From: Actinomycetota bacterium
GTDB taxonomy: Bacteria > Actinomycetota > Thermoleophilia > Solirubrobacterales > Solirubrobacteraceae
Assembly (NCBI GenBank): GCA_005888335.1
Contig: VAWY01000013.1
Span: forward strand, 1-18,388
Length of the DNA: 18,388 nt
Direction of reading: 5' to 3'
The notes beneath the pieces were generated by a model, which was not told the DNA's origin, did not search any database, and worked only from the letters and a program-made list of their open reading frames with translations. This document shows, one piece after another, positions 1-7,160 of the stretch (the stretch's first letter is position 1; each line of letters begins with the position of its first letter). Both the position numbers and the translations under genes were made by a program.

Positions 1-941
1 TTAGGCCCGTCGGCTGCACTGATCGCCGAGTAGGTGGCGGCGAAACCGGTGCGCCAGGTTGGGTAGCGCAGGGTGAGGCCGAGCTCGCGCTTGGCTTTGG
101 CGTTGGAGGCGCCGCGGGCCTCGGTGCCCATGATCACCGCGGCCTCTCCGGCGAACAGCCGTGCCAGCGCCTTCGGGAAGCGGCGGGGCGGCTTGGCACC
201 GAGCGCCTGGGCCAGCGCGGGGAGCCATTCGCGCACGGGTGCGGGCTCGTCGTCGACGACGTTGTAGATCGCCGCGCCGTCGTGCTCGAGCGCGAGCACA
301 GCCGCGGTGGCGCCGTCCTCGAGGTGGATCCAGGAGGAGATGCCGCCGCCGTTGCCGACGATCGGGTACTGACGCTTGCGCACCGGTTCGATCAGTCCGT
401 CATTCGCGGCGCCGTAGAAGCCGCCGTAGCGAAGCGCTATGCCACCGAACTCGGTCACCTTCTGCTCGAGGTAGGTCATCGCCTCGAAGGTTTCGGCTGC
501 GTTCTTGGGGTGGTTTGAGGCAAGCGGATCGTCCTCGGTCTTGATCGGTCCGCCCTCGCGCGCGTAACGATATGGGGCGAAGCTCTGCGCCACGAACCGG
601 CGCACGCCCGCCTCCTTTGCGGCTGCCACCAGCGCATCGGTGCCCTTGATTCGGAGCTCGTTGGTCTTGGCGAACACCTTGTCGAGGCTGCGTCCCCATT
701 TCATGTTCGCCAGCGCGGTCGCTTGGTGGATGATTGCCTCAGGCTCGTTCTCGAGGACGGTCTTGCGGACCGCGCGCGCGTCCAGGAGATTGACCCTGAC
801 TGGCTGGGCGCCGAGGGTCCGAACGAGCTCCGCGCTGGCCGGTGAGTTGTGGGCGCCGATCACTTCGTGCCCAGCCTCGATGAGCTGTGGAACGAGACGG
901 CTGCCAAGCGCGCCGCTCGCCCCGGCAACAAGGACTCGCAT
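1..941 (-). CDS. NAD(P)-dependent epimerase/dehydratase (extended SDR), 3' end cut by window edge
   Basis: About 313 residues are readable with no stop before base 1, so the C-terminus lies outside the window. The protein opens MRVLVAGASGALGSRLV, the glycine-rich GxxGxxG nucleotide-binding loop of a Rossmann fold. A YxxxK catalytic pair (YLEQK) sits near residue 158, and later segments (LRYGGFYG, WIHLEDGATA, YNVVDDEP) are typical of extended SDR sugar-epimerase/dehydratase relatives. Substrate is unknown; the protein should be cytosolic. I chose ATG 941 because GGAG lies six bases upstream; an in-frame ATG at 953 has no such site. Upstream, at 1035-1061, is an ECF41-like promoter pointing at this gene. 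ECF41 sigma factors classically control carboxymuconolactone decarboxylase, oxidoreductase or epimerase genes, so this may be the former target of the broken sigma gene next door. Confidence 0.88.
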   Translation of the reverse strand, partial: MRVLVAGASGALGSRLVPQLIEAGHEVIGAHNSPASAELVRTLGAQPVRVNLLDARAVRKTVLENEPEAIIHQATALANMKWGRSLDKVFAKTNELRIKGTDALVAAAKEAGVRRFVAQSFAPYRYAREGGPIKTEDDPLASNHPKNAAETFEAMTYLEQKVTEFGGIALRYGGFYGAANDGLIEPVRKRQYPIVGNGGGISSWIHLEDGATAAVLALEHDGAAIYNVVDDEPAPVREWLPALAQALGAKPPRRFPKALARLFAGEAAVIMGTEARGASNAKAKRELGLTLRYPTWRTGFAATYSAISAADGP

Positions 942-1034
942 GTTGTGCTCCATCCGATTGGAGTTTGCCTTTGTCTTTCAGACCCGATCGCTCCGAGTGG
1001 TCACATTCCTCGGGTCTCGCGGGTCTAGCTCCAT

Positions 1035-1061
1035 GACCCGCGGTGAACGAGGAACGTGACA
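1035..1061 (-). promoter_or_regulatory. ECF41-like promoter for the epimerase gene
   Basis: On the minus strand TGTCACG (1061-1055) is followed by 16 bases and GGTC (1038-1035). The published ECF41 target motif, from memory, is TGTCACA-N16-CGTC, so this has 6/7 and 3/4 matches at exact spacing. It would give a leader of about 90 bases before ATG 941. It overlaps the first base of the sigma-factor remnant. Confidence 0.6.
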
Positions 1062-1201
1062 TGGATCAGCGGGAATGGCTCGCCGAGCTGTGCGAGGAGT
1101 ATCGACCGCATGTAGATGCGCTGCGCGGTGTTCCTCGAAGCGCTCCGCCAACCAATCGCGTCCGTCTAGCTGTCACATCCCTCCGTCGCGCGGGGTCATA
1201 G
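1061..1201 (+). pseudogene. N-terminal remnant of an ECF41/SigJ-type sigma factor
   Basis: A 46-codon frame opens with MDQREWLAELCEEYRPHV. I recognise this as the start of SigJ/ECF41-type RNA polymerase sigma factors, which usually read MDxREWLAExFEExRPxL before region 2. After about 21 residues the resemblance stops: the RMLGS and DAVQEAWLR part of region 2 is absent and a TAG ends the frame. Full-length family members are about 300 residues with a C-terminal SnoaL-like domain, so more than 90% is missing. The divergent epimerase gene and two ECF41-like promoters around it support the identification. It cannot make a working sigma factor; any activity at these promoters would need a copy elsewhere in the genome. 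Confidence 0.62.
1171..1197 (+). promoter_or_regulatory. ECF41-like promoter, rightward
   Basis: TGTCACA (1171-1177) is followed by exactly 16 bases and GGTC (1194-1197). It shares the form TGTCAC-R-N16-GGTCAT with the leftward site at 1035-1061. It lies inside the sigma remnant's frame and would transcribe the short GTG frame at 1248 and possibly the membrane protein at 1537. Confidence 0.58.
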
Positions 1202-1247
1202 GAGTAGACCCGCGAAATCGACCCCGATGCGACAAGGAGAAGCACAC

Positions 1248-1331
1248 GTGACGACGCCAGCTCTCGAGCCACGGATCAGCAGCTCAGCCGGCCGATCGCA
1301 ATCGCACGTCGCACGCCGCGTCCGAGGTTGA
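1248..1331 (+). pseudogene. 27-codon frame with good RBS, probable gene-start remnant
   Basis: GTG at 1248 is preceded by AAGGAG (about 7 bases of spacing). The frame begins MTTPALEPRISS and ends at TGA 1331. The strong ribosome site and the promoter at 1171 suggest it was once the start of the ECF41 target gene. The product is too short to recognise. Bases 1332-1536 show nothing coding that I can identify. Confidence 0.3.
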
Positions 1332-1536
1332 GCTCAGTGACGGCGAGCTGAACGCCGGGCGACGGCGCCCGCATCGGCGCGACCGATTTCGACGCGTGGT
1401 GTGCCGTCCCGCCGAGGGAGCGGCCACCGCCGTTTCGACTTGACCCGCACGGCGCAGGCCCGCGACACGGTCCAGGAATCCAGCACGCTGCGCCCTGCGG
1501 GCTGATCCGTCAACACACGAGAAGGAAGAACCGACG

Positions 1537-1995
1537 ATGCCCGTCATCACCAACTCGCGCGACCGGCTGCCCCGGGTCGCGACGCGCGCCCAGGCGCTGC
1601 TCGTCTTCGCGTACTCGACAGGAGCCGCAGCGCTCGCCGGCGAGGGCGCGGTGCACGTTCAGCAGTACGTCACGCTCCTACACGTAGTCCGCTGGATCGG
1701 CCCGCTGTTCCTCGCCAACGCCGCGGCGTGCGCCGCCACCATTGTCGGACTTGCGTTCCGGCCGATGCGGCAACTCGCCGCGCTCGGCGGGATCGTCGTC
1801 TCGGTGCTCGCGCTCGGCGGACTTGTCCTGAGCTATGGCCCTGGGCTTTTTGGCTGGCACGAGGCGGGGTTCCGGACCTCCATCGCGGTCGCCGTCATCA
1901 CCGAGGTGGTCGCCACGATCGCGCTGACACTCGCGCTTGCAGTCGCGGCTGCCCGCCTCCGCGAGACCGTTGGCCGAAGCACTCTGTACGGCTGA
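1537..1995 (+). CDS. Small four-helix membrane protein, function unknown
   Basis: The 152-residue protein has a short polar start (MPVITNSRDRLPRVATR) and four hydrophobic stretches at about residues 18-35, 48-73, 78-103 and 112-140. It is therefore an integral inner-membrane protein. Small glycine/alanine-rich four-helix proteins of this kind often sit beside actinobacterial oxidoreductase genes, but I cannot assign a family. GAAGGAAG lies about 8 bases before ATG 1537 and supports the start. It may be reached by the ECF41-like promoter at 1171. Bases 1996-2091 show nothing clear. Confidence 0.72.
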   Translation: MPVITNSRDRLPRVATRAQALLVFAYSTGAAALAGEGAVHVQQYVTLLHVVRWIGPLFLANAAACAATIVGLAFRPMRQLAALGGIVVSVLALGGLVLSYGPGLFGWHEAGFRTSIAVAVITEVVATIALTLALAVAAARLRETVGRSTLYG

Positions 1996-2091
1996 CGCCG
2001 GAGACCGAGCCGACGCCGCCCGCCGCCGCATGGACGAGCACGCTCGCTCGCGTGGGCAGCCACGCCGCGGCGGCCAGCAGCGGATATCGCG

Positions 2092-2250
2092 ATGACAGAG
2101 ATCCTGATGGTTGTCACAGGTGCCGACGCGCTCACGCTGAGCGACGGCAGCCTCCCACCGACCCCAGGACCTCGCCCGCCGCGTCCTCGCCGCCGTCGGC
2201 GCCGAGACGGCCGCGGACTGGAATTGCATTCACGGCGAAGGGAGGTTTGA
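2092..2250 (+). pseudogene. N-terminal remnant of a DJ-1/PfpI-type amidotransferase-like gene
   Basis: The frame opens MTEILMVVTGADALTLSDG, which matches the first beta strand and loop of DJ-1/PfpI family proteins, where DGxxHPTGFWAEEL usually follows. Here the sequence switches to low-complexity proline/arginine codons (SLPPTPGPRPP) and stops at TGA 2248-2250. The catalytic-cysteine region is absent. In another frame just downstream (about 2163-2247) the text reads like QDLARRVLAAVGAETAADWN, possibly the end of the same or a neighbouring gene after an internal deletion. The remnant ends directly before the aldo/keto reductase start. Confidence 0.5.
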
Positions 2251-2252
2251 CG

Positions 2253-3322
2253 ATGGAGTACAGGCGCTTGGGCGCATCGGGACTCAAGGTCCCCGCTTTG
2301 AGCTTTGGCGCCGGCACGTTCGGGGGCGAAGGCCCACTCTTCGGGGCCTGGGCAACTCCGATGCCCGCGAGGCGCGGCGGCTCGTGGATATCTGCCTGGA
2401 CGCCGGGGTTACGATGTTCGACACCGCCGATGTCTACTCCAACGGCGCGTCCGAGGAGGTCCTCGGTCAGGCGATCAGGGGCCGCCGCGACCGGGTGCTG
2501 CTCTCGACCAAGACGGCCTTGCCAGTGGGGGACGGTCCCAACGATGCCGGCTCCTCCCGGGCACGTCTGCTCGCGGCATGCGACGCCGCACTGCGGCGGC
2601 TCGGCACCGACTACGTCGACCTCCTCCAGCTGCATGCCTTCGACGCCGGTACACCGGTCGAGGAGGTGCTCTCGACGCTCGACGACCTCGTGCGGGCGGG
2701 CAAGGTCCGGTACGTCGGCGCCTCGAACTTCTCCGGGTGGCAGGCGATGAAGTCGCTCGCCGTCGCCGACAGGTACGGCTACCCCCGCTATATCGCGCAC
2801 CAGGTGTACTACTCGCTGGTCGGCCGCGACTACGAATGGGAGCTGATGCCGCTCGGACTCGACCAGGGAGTGGGCGCGCTCGTCTGGAGCCCCCTCGGCT
2901 GGGGACGGCTGACCGGCAAGATCCGTCGCGGCCAGCCCCCGCCCGCGCAGAGCCGGCGACACGACACCGCCGACTACGGACCACCCGTCGACGAGGAACA
3001 TCTGTACGGCGTCGTCGACGCGATCGACGAGATCGCGGCCGAAACCGGAAAGACCGCGCCGCAGATCGCGATCAACTGGCTGCTCCAGCGGCCAACCGTC
3101 TCCTCCGTGATCATCGGCGCGCGCAACGAAGAACAGCTCCGCCAAAACCTGAGCGCCATCGGCTGGAGCCTCACTCCTGAGCAGATCGCGAAGCTCGACG
3201 CGGCAAGCACGGTGACGGCGCCCTATCCGTACTTCCCGTACCGCAGGCAGGAGGCCTTCGCCCGCCTCAACCCACCGGCAGTCGACAGCGAGGATGAAAG
3301 CTATGAGTGGTCTGCCGCGTGA
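2253..3322 (+). pseudogene. Aldo/keto reductase with a one-base frameshift (K+ channel beta-subunit-like group)
   Basis: ATG 2253 has GGGAGG upstream and begins MEYRRLGASGLKVPALSFG, the classic AKR start. After GPLFGAW (about residue 33) the frame is lost. Adding one G to the TGGGC at 2349-2353 restores GNSDAREARRLVDICLDAGV and a full 356-residue protein. The tetrad is present: Asp in FDTADVY, the Tyr of that motif, Lys in LLSTKTAL and His in LQLHAFD. The C-terminal NADPH site reads SSVIIGARNEEQL. The part downstream of the shift is open from a GTG at 2384, but that version would lack the first barrel strand. Either the gene is inactive or a base is miscalled in a G run. The stop overlaps the start of the next remnant. 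Confidence 0.82.
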
Positions 3323-3512
3323 ACTCCGAGACCTGATCGCGTCCGGCCCGATGGCTCACCTGAGCACGACCCGTCGACCGCATCGGCGGCGTCGGTCCCT
3401 GGGCGTCGACCTCGCGCCGAGCCGAGGGCAGCGACTCGGCGAGCACGAGGGCCTGCCGGGATCAGAGTTTCGCGAAGGAGTCGACGCGAGCGCACTCGCG
3501 GCGCGGCGCTGA
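3303..3512 (+). pseudogene. Decayed pyridoxamine-phosphate-oxidase-like (PPOX/F420) gene
   Basis: ATG 3303 follows GAGGA and overlaps the end of the aldo/keto reductase. The start MSGLPRELRDLIASGPMAHLST matches the N-terminus of PPOX-class F420/FMN-dependent oxidoreductases, in which a short helix is followed by xAHLxTxxxDGxPxVxPVW. After LSTT the frame turns arginine-rich. Family-like text continues in other frames (for example SAASVPG), then GVDLA reappears in the first frame, suggesting several indels. The open frame ends at TGA 3512, far short of the usual 130-150 residues. The identification rests on about 20 residues. Confidence 0.45.
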
Positions 3513-3514
3513 GC

Positions 3515-4951
3515 TCATCTCGACGGCCCGAGTCCGGCGTCGCGCAGCGCTTCGATCAGGATGTCTATCGAGGCATGGAATGCGTGCGCGGGGGGATTGG
3601 CGTACCCCACGACGATTCCCCGCGGTGGCGGCTGGCGACTCTCGAGGTGGTGTCCTCCGGATTGGAGAGCGCTGATCGCGATCCCTCGTGACCTCGTCGC
3701 CGCGAGCACGTCGTCTTCGGTGACGTCGGCGGGCAGCTCGAGCACGAGCTGCAGCCCGGCGGCGATGCCGTGAACGGTGCTTCGTGGAGCGTCCGCGTGG
3801 ACGCGCTCGACGAGGTGGTCTCGGCGTCGGCGGTACTCGAGCCGCATGCGTCGGACATGACGGTCGTAGCTGCCGCTGCGCAGCAGCTCGGCAAGGGCCA
3901 GCTGCTCGATCACCGAGACCGCCGGGGCTTGGGGCGAGGGATACGTGGTCGCGATCCTCTCCGCGAACGCCGCTGGCGCAGCCAGCCAGCCGAGCCGCAA
4001 CGCGGGCGCCATCGTCTTCGATGTCGTTCCGCCGTAGATGACCCGGTCGGGGTCCAGCGCTTGCAGGGCGCCGATCGGCTGGCGGTCGTAACGAAATTCG
4101 CCGTCGTAGTCGTCCTCGATGATGAGGCCGTCCGTCTGCCGGGCCCAGGCGAGAAGCTGGTGGCGGCGCTCCGCTCCCAACGAGGCTCCGAGCGGATACT
4201 GATGCGCCGGGGTGAGCATCATTGCCACCGGCGCTGGTTCCATGTCGGTCACCGCATCCGTCACGGCGCCGTCATGGTCGACTGGGACCGGCGCCAGTCG
4301 ACGGCCGCCGCGTTGCAGGATCGATCGCAGCGTCGGCATCCCAGTCGCTTCAACGGCGATCCGTCCACTGGGAAGCAGCGACGAGACCCGACCGAGTCCG
4401 TCGGCGAATCCTGCTGTCACGACGACGTGCGCGGGGTCCGCATGCACGCCGCGCACCCGACGAAGGTAGATCGCCAGCTCATAACGGAGCTCCGCCTCCC
4501 CGAAGGGATGACCGTAGTTCCAGGAGACGTCCGGTGCGCGTGCGAGCACTTTTCGCACCGCGGCGAGCCATGGTCCGCGCGGAAAGGACCCCTGCGCCGG
4601 CCGACCCGGGCGGAGGTCATGGCGGATCTCCCCCGGCGTCCGGATCTCGTCGCCGAGGCGCGCGGTCCCATCGGAGATCGCCACATCCTGGACCGCCGTG
4701 ACGTCGTTGACGAAGGTGCCCGAGGCCGCGATCGTCGTGATCCAGCCCTCTGCCGCGAGCTGCGCGTAGGCGTCGACGATCGTTCCCCGCGACAGGCCGA
4801 GGTCGAAAGCCAGCGCGCGGGTTGACGGCAGGCGGGTCCCTGGGGTCAGTCGTCCGCGGCGGATCGCGTCGCGAAGCGCGGCCTGCAGTCGCGAGCTGCG
4901 GCCCCTTCCGGGAGGAATCGCAAGCAGCAGATCAAGACCCGACTGGACCAT
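3515..4951 (-). CDS. MocR/PdxR-type GntR regulator with aminotransferase-like domain
   Basis: The 478-residue protein has a GntR winged helix at about residues 18-80 (AIRRGRLTPGTRLPSTRALA, LSRGTIVDAYAQLAAEGW). A fold-type I PLP domain fills the rest: TPAHQYPLG, IIEDDYDGEFRY and the cofactor lysine in YGGTTSKTMAPALRLGW near residue 312. MocR proteins sense PLP or amino compounds, often activating neighbouring genes and repressing themselves. A TTG at 4975 is in frame, but ATG 4951 gives the usual family start (MVQSGLDLL). No Shine-Dalgarno site is visible before it, so the message may be leaderless. A TGGTCCAGT direct repeat covers the start region. It is divergent from the cupin/SDR genes, which are plausible targets. 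Confidence 0.9.
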   Translation of the reverse strand: MVQSGLDLLLAIPPGRGRSSRLQAALRDAIRRGRLTPGTRLPSTRALAFDLGLSRGTIVDAYAQLAAEGWITTIAASGTFVNDVTAVQDVAISDGTARLGDEIRTPGEIRHDLRPGRPAQGSFPRGPWLAAVRKVLARAPDVSWNYGHPFGEAELRYELAIYLRRVRGVHADPAHVVVTAGFADGLGRVSSLLPSGRIAVEATGMPTLRSILQRGGRRLAPVPVDHDGAVTDAVTDMEPAPVAMMLTPAHQYPLGASLGAERRHQLLAWARQTDGLIIEDDYDGEFRYDRQPIGALQALDPDRVIYGGTTSKTMAPALRLGWLAAPAAFAERIATTYPSPQAPAVSVIEQLALAELLRSGSYDRHVRRMRLEYRRRRDHLVERVHADAPRSTVHGIAAGLQLVLELPADVTEDDVLAATRSRGIAISALQSGGHHLESRQPPPRGIVVGYANPPAHAFHASIDILIEALRDAGLGPSR

Positions 4952-4974
4952 TAAACAGCCAGCGTACTGGACCA
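4942..4974 (-). promoter_or_regulatory. Direct repeat TGGTCCAGT x2, probable MocR operator
   Basis: On the minus strand the 9-base word TGGTCCAGT occurs at 4974-4966 and again at 4950-4942, 24 bases apart start to start. The second copy begins at the T of ATG 4951. Several studied MocR regulators bind direct repeats in their own divergent promoter, so autoregulation is likely. The repeat is visible; its role is inferred. Confidence 0.55.
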
Positions 4975-5153
4975 AGTTATTGCTCCAGCATGGGATACCT
5001 TTCGAGCGATCTCAACCTCGCGCCGCGCGCACGCGCCGCGCCAGGACGGCAACTGGCAACCACGACTGGAAGAAGGCATGACGGCTGCGTTGGAGCTGCT
5101 GACCAGCCAGGAGCGAGCACGAGCGGCTGCCCGGCGGGACCCTCAGGACCACG

Positions 5154-5483
5154 ATGCTGGCGCAGTCGGCCAAGGCGCCGACCGACGAGCCGCTCGTCAC
5201 CATGCTGATGATCGAACTCGACCCCGGCGCTTCCCAGCCGCCCCACCTGCACCCCGGGCCGATCTTCAGCTACGTCCTCGAGGGCGAGCTGCTGTTCCAG
5301 TGCCATGGCACCGAGAAGGTCACCTACGAGGAAGGGGACGTGTTCTGGGAGCCGGGCATCGACCGGCCGCACCTGCTTGCCGCCAACCCGAGCAGCGAGC
5401 TCCGCACCCGTTTCTTGGCGATCTGCATCGGCGTCCCGGGTGAGCCGGTCACGCGGGTCATCGAGTGGCCGGTGGAGGGTTAG
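5154..5483 (+). CDS. Cupin-domain protein
   Basis: The 109-residue single-domain protein carries the cupin core. Motif 1 appears as PPHLHPGPIFSYVLEGELLFQ (metal-binding His-x-His-x3-4 and the conserved G), followed by YEEGDVFWEPGIDRPHLLAANPSSE as motif 2 with its histidine. Such proteins bind a metal and may be enzymes or sensors; the substrate is unknown. ATG 5154 has AGGA eight bases upstream. An overlapping frame from ATG 5078 (MTAALELLTSQERARAAARR) has its own purine-rich leader, and homologues could begin there. A shift between 5078 and 5154 would make the true protein about 25 residues longer. It probably forms a unit with the downstream SDR. Confidence 0.78.
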   Translation: MLAQSAKAPTDEPLVTMLMIELDPGASQPPHLHPGPIFSYVLEGELLFQCHGTEKVTYEEGDVFWEPGIDRPHLLAANPSSELRTRFLAICIGVPGEPVTRVIEWPVEG

Positions 5484-5515
5484 CGCCCTGGGTTCGAACG
5501 ACGCAGGGATCCGGC

Positions 5516-6429
5516 ATGACCGTGCCCGGCGCGTCTTCGTCGCCGGTGCCACAGGTGTGGTCGGCCGCCGTCTGACGCCCGCGTTGCGAGACGCGGGCCT
5601 GGAGGTCCGCGCGCTCGTGCGCGAGCCCGCCGACGCGGAGGGGCTGCCCGCCGGCGTGGAGCCCGTGGTCGGCGACGTCTTGGACCCCGGGGTCGTCGAG
5701 CTGGCGCACGGGAGCGACGTGATCGTCCACACCGCTTCAGCGGTGCCGGACCGTCGTCCCGCCCCTTCCGAGGCGTGGGCGCGCAACGATCGCATCCGCC
5801 GCCAGGGCACGCGCAACCTCGTCAACGCGGCACGAGAGGTCGGCGCACAAATGCTGCTGCAGAGCGTGACGCTGCTGTACGCCGATGCCGGCGAACGCTG
5901 GATCGACGCATCCAACGCTCGGTTGCGACCCTCCGAGAACCTCGTCTCGATGGTCGAGGCCGAGCGGATGGCCGAAGGCTCGGGCATCACCAGCTTGATC
6001 CTCCGCCAGGGCCTCCTGTTCGGCAGCGATGCCGGTGCATCCCGGGACCTGCTCGACGCGGTCCGGCGTCAGTCGCTCCCGCCGATCAGCGACCAGCAGG
6101 TGTGGCTGCCGCTCCTTGACCCGGGTGACTTCGCCGCGATGGCGGTGTCGGCGCTCGATCAAGGACTTACCGGAACTTATGACACGGTCTCGGATGTCGC
6201 GACGATCAACGAGCTGATCGAACGCGCGGCCGCGCTCAGCTCGGTCGAGCCACCCGAGCCTGTTCCCCTCGAGGAGGCCCGGGCAGCGCTGGGACCGGCG
6301 CTTTTTGCAACCTGGTACCGCTCACGGCGAGTCACCTCGAGCGCGCTCGAGGCCCACGGGATCACGGGGACGAGCAGCTGGCAGCAGATGCTCGACTCCG
6401 CGGACACGCACGCTGCAAGCAGCTCATGA
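5516..6429 (+). CDS. Atypical SDR / NAD(P)-dependent epimerase-like protein, probable one-base loss near the start
   Basis: The main frame reads RRVFVAGATGVVGRRLTPALRDAG (Rossmann GxTGxxG), then DVLDPGVVELAHGSDVIVHTAS, and runs to TGA 6429; total about 304 residues. No ATG, GTG or TTG lies in this frame between the cupin stop and the glycine loop. ATG 5516 begins MTVP in the other frame, and adding one base within CCCGGC (5525-5530) gives MTVPRRVFVAGATG. I therefore annotate from 5516 with a suspected frameshift. The usual YxxxK is missing; the aligned stretch reads SMVEAERM, so catalysis by the normal SDR mechanism is doubtful. The fold may serve binding or regulation instead, as in atypical SDRs. 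It lies 32 bases after the cupin gene. Confidence 0.72.
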
Positions 6430-6485
6430 GCCTCCGCATGGAAGCGAAGGAGCTTCTGAACCCGATCGAACAAGGGAGGTGACGC

Positions 6486-7160
6486 ATGCGCGTCGGAATC
6501 GTGGGGGCGGGCAGGATCGGCGGCAACGTAGGGATCCAGCTCGCCCGCTCGGGTCATGAGGTCCTCTTCAGCTACTCCCGCGACCCCGGCAAGCTGGAGC
6601 GGCTCGCCGCCGGCGCGTCCGGGGCCCGTGCCGGTGCGCCGCGCGAGGCGGTCGAGTTCGCCGAGGCGGTGGTCTTCGCGGTGCCGTGGCGGCTGATCGA
6701 CGACGTGCTCGGCCAGATGGGGTCGCTTGACGGCAAGGTGGTCGTCGACACCACCAACCAGTTCGGCGCACGCGGCGTCGAGGAGCTTCCCGGTGGCCTC
6801 AGCGCCGTCGAGACGAACGCCCAGCGGATGCCGGGAGCGCTGCTGGCGAAGGCCTTCAACACGCTCACGGCCGGCTACCAGCGCGACGTCGCCGAGGGCC
6901 GCGTCGACGGCGAGGTGGCGATGTTCTACGCCGCCGAGGAGCAGGAGGCGATCGACGCGGCCGCCGCCCTGGTCGAGGGCTGCGGCTTCGTGCCCGTTCA
7001 CCTCGGCGGCTGGGAGCGGGAGCGGCTGATGGAGGCGCCGCGGCGGCCCGGATCGGTCTACGGCGAGGCGTACAGGCCCGAGGAGGCAAGGCGGATCGCG
7101 GCCGCGCCCGTCGACGAGGCGGCGCGGCTCGCCGACGAGCTCAAGATGGAGGACCGATGA
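6486..7160 (+). CDS. NADPH-dependent F420 reductase-like / NAD(P)-binding protein
   Basis: The 224-residue protein begins MRVGIVGAGRIGGNVGIQLARSGHEV, a GxGxxG Rossmann loop of the F420-reductase (Fno)/NADP oxidoreductase coenzyme F420-dependent family. It continues with AVVFAVPWRLIDDVL, VVVDTTNQFG and LLAKAFNTL, also family hallmarks. Fno moves hydride between NADPH and F420, but many actinobacterial paralogues act on other substrates, so F420 use is inferred. The ribosome site AAGGGAGGT (6472-6480) is near perfect, five bases before ATG. Its TGA overlaps the next ATG (ATGA), so it heads a translationally coupled unit with the exporter and hydrolase. No damage is visible. Confidence 0.85.
   Translation: MRVGIVGAGRIGGNVGIQLARSGHEVLFSYSRDPGKLERLAAGASGARAGAPREAVEFAEAVVFAVPWRLIDDVLGQMGSLDGKVVVDTTNQFGARGVEELPGGLSAVETNAQRMPGALLAKAFNTLTAGYQRDVAEGRVDGEVAMFYAAEEQEAIDAAAALVEGCGFVPVHLGGWERERLMEAPRRPGSVYGEAYRPEEARRIAAAPVDEAARLADELKMEDR

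Noticed and set aside
2112..2138. A third TGTCACA (2112-2118)
   Set aside because: It lies within the DJ-1-like codons, and 16 bases later the sequence is CGCT rather than SGTC, so it is probably chance.
2132..3145. 337-codon antisense frame over the aldo/keto reductase
   Set aside because: It mirrors the coding strand in GC-rich DNA, lacks domains, and the plus strand has clear catalytic motifs.
4977..5990. 337-codon minus-strand frame across cupin and SDR
   Set aside because: It is low-complexity and contradicted by strong cupin and Rossmann motifs on the plus strand.
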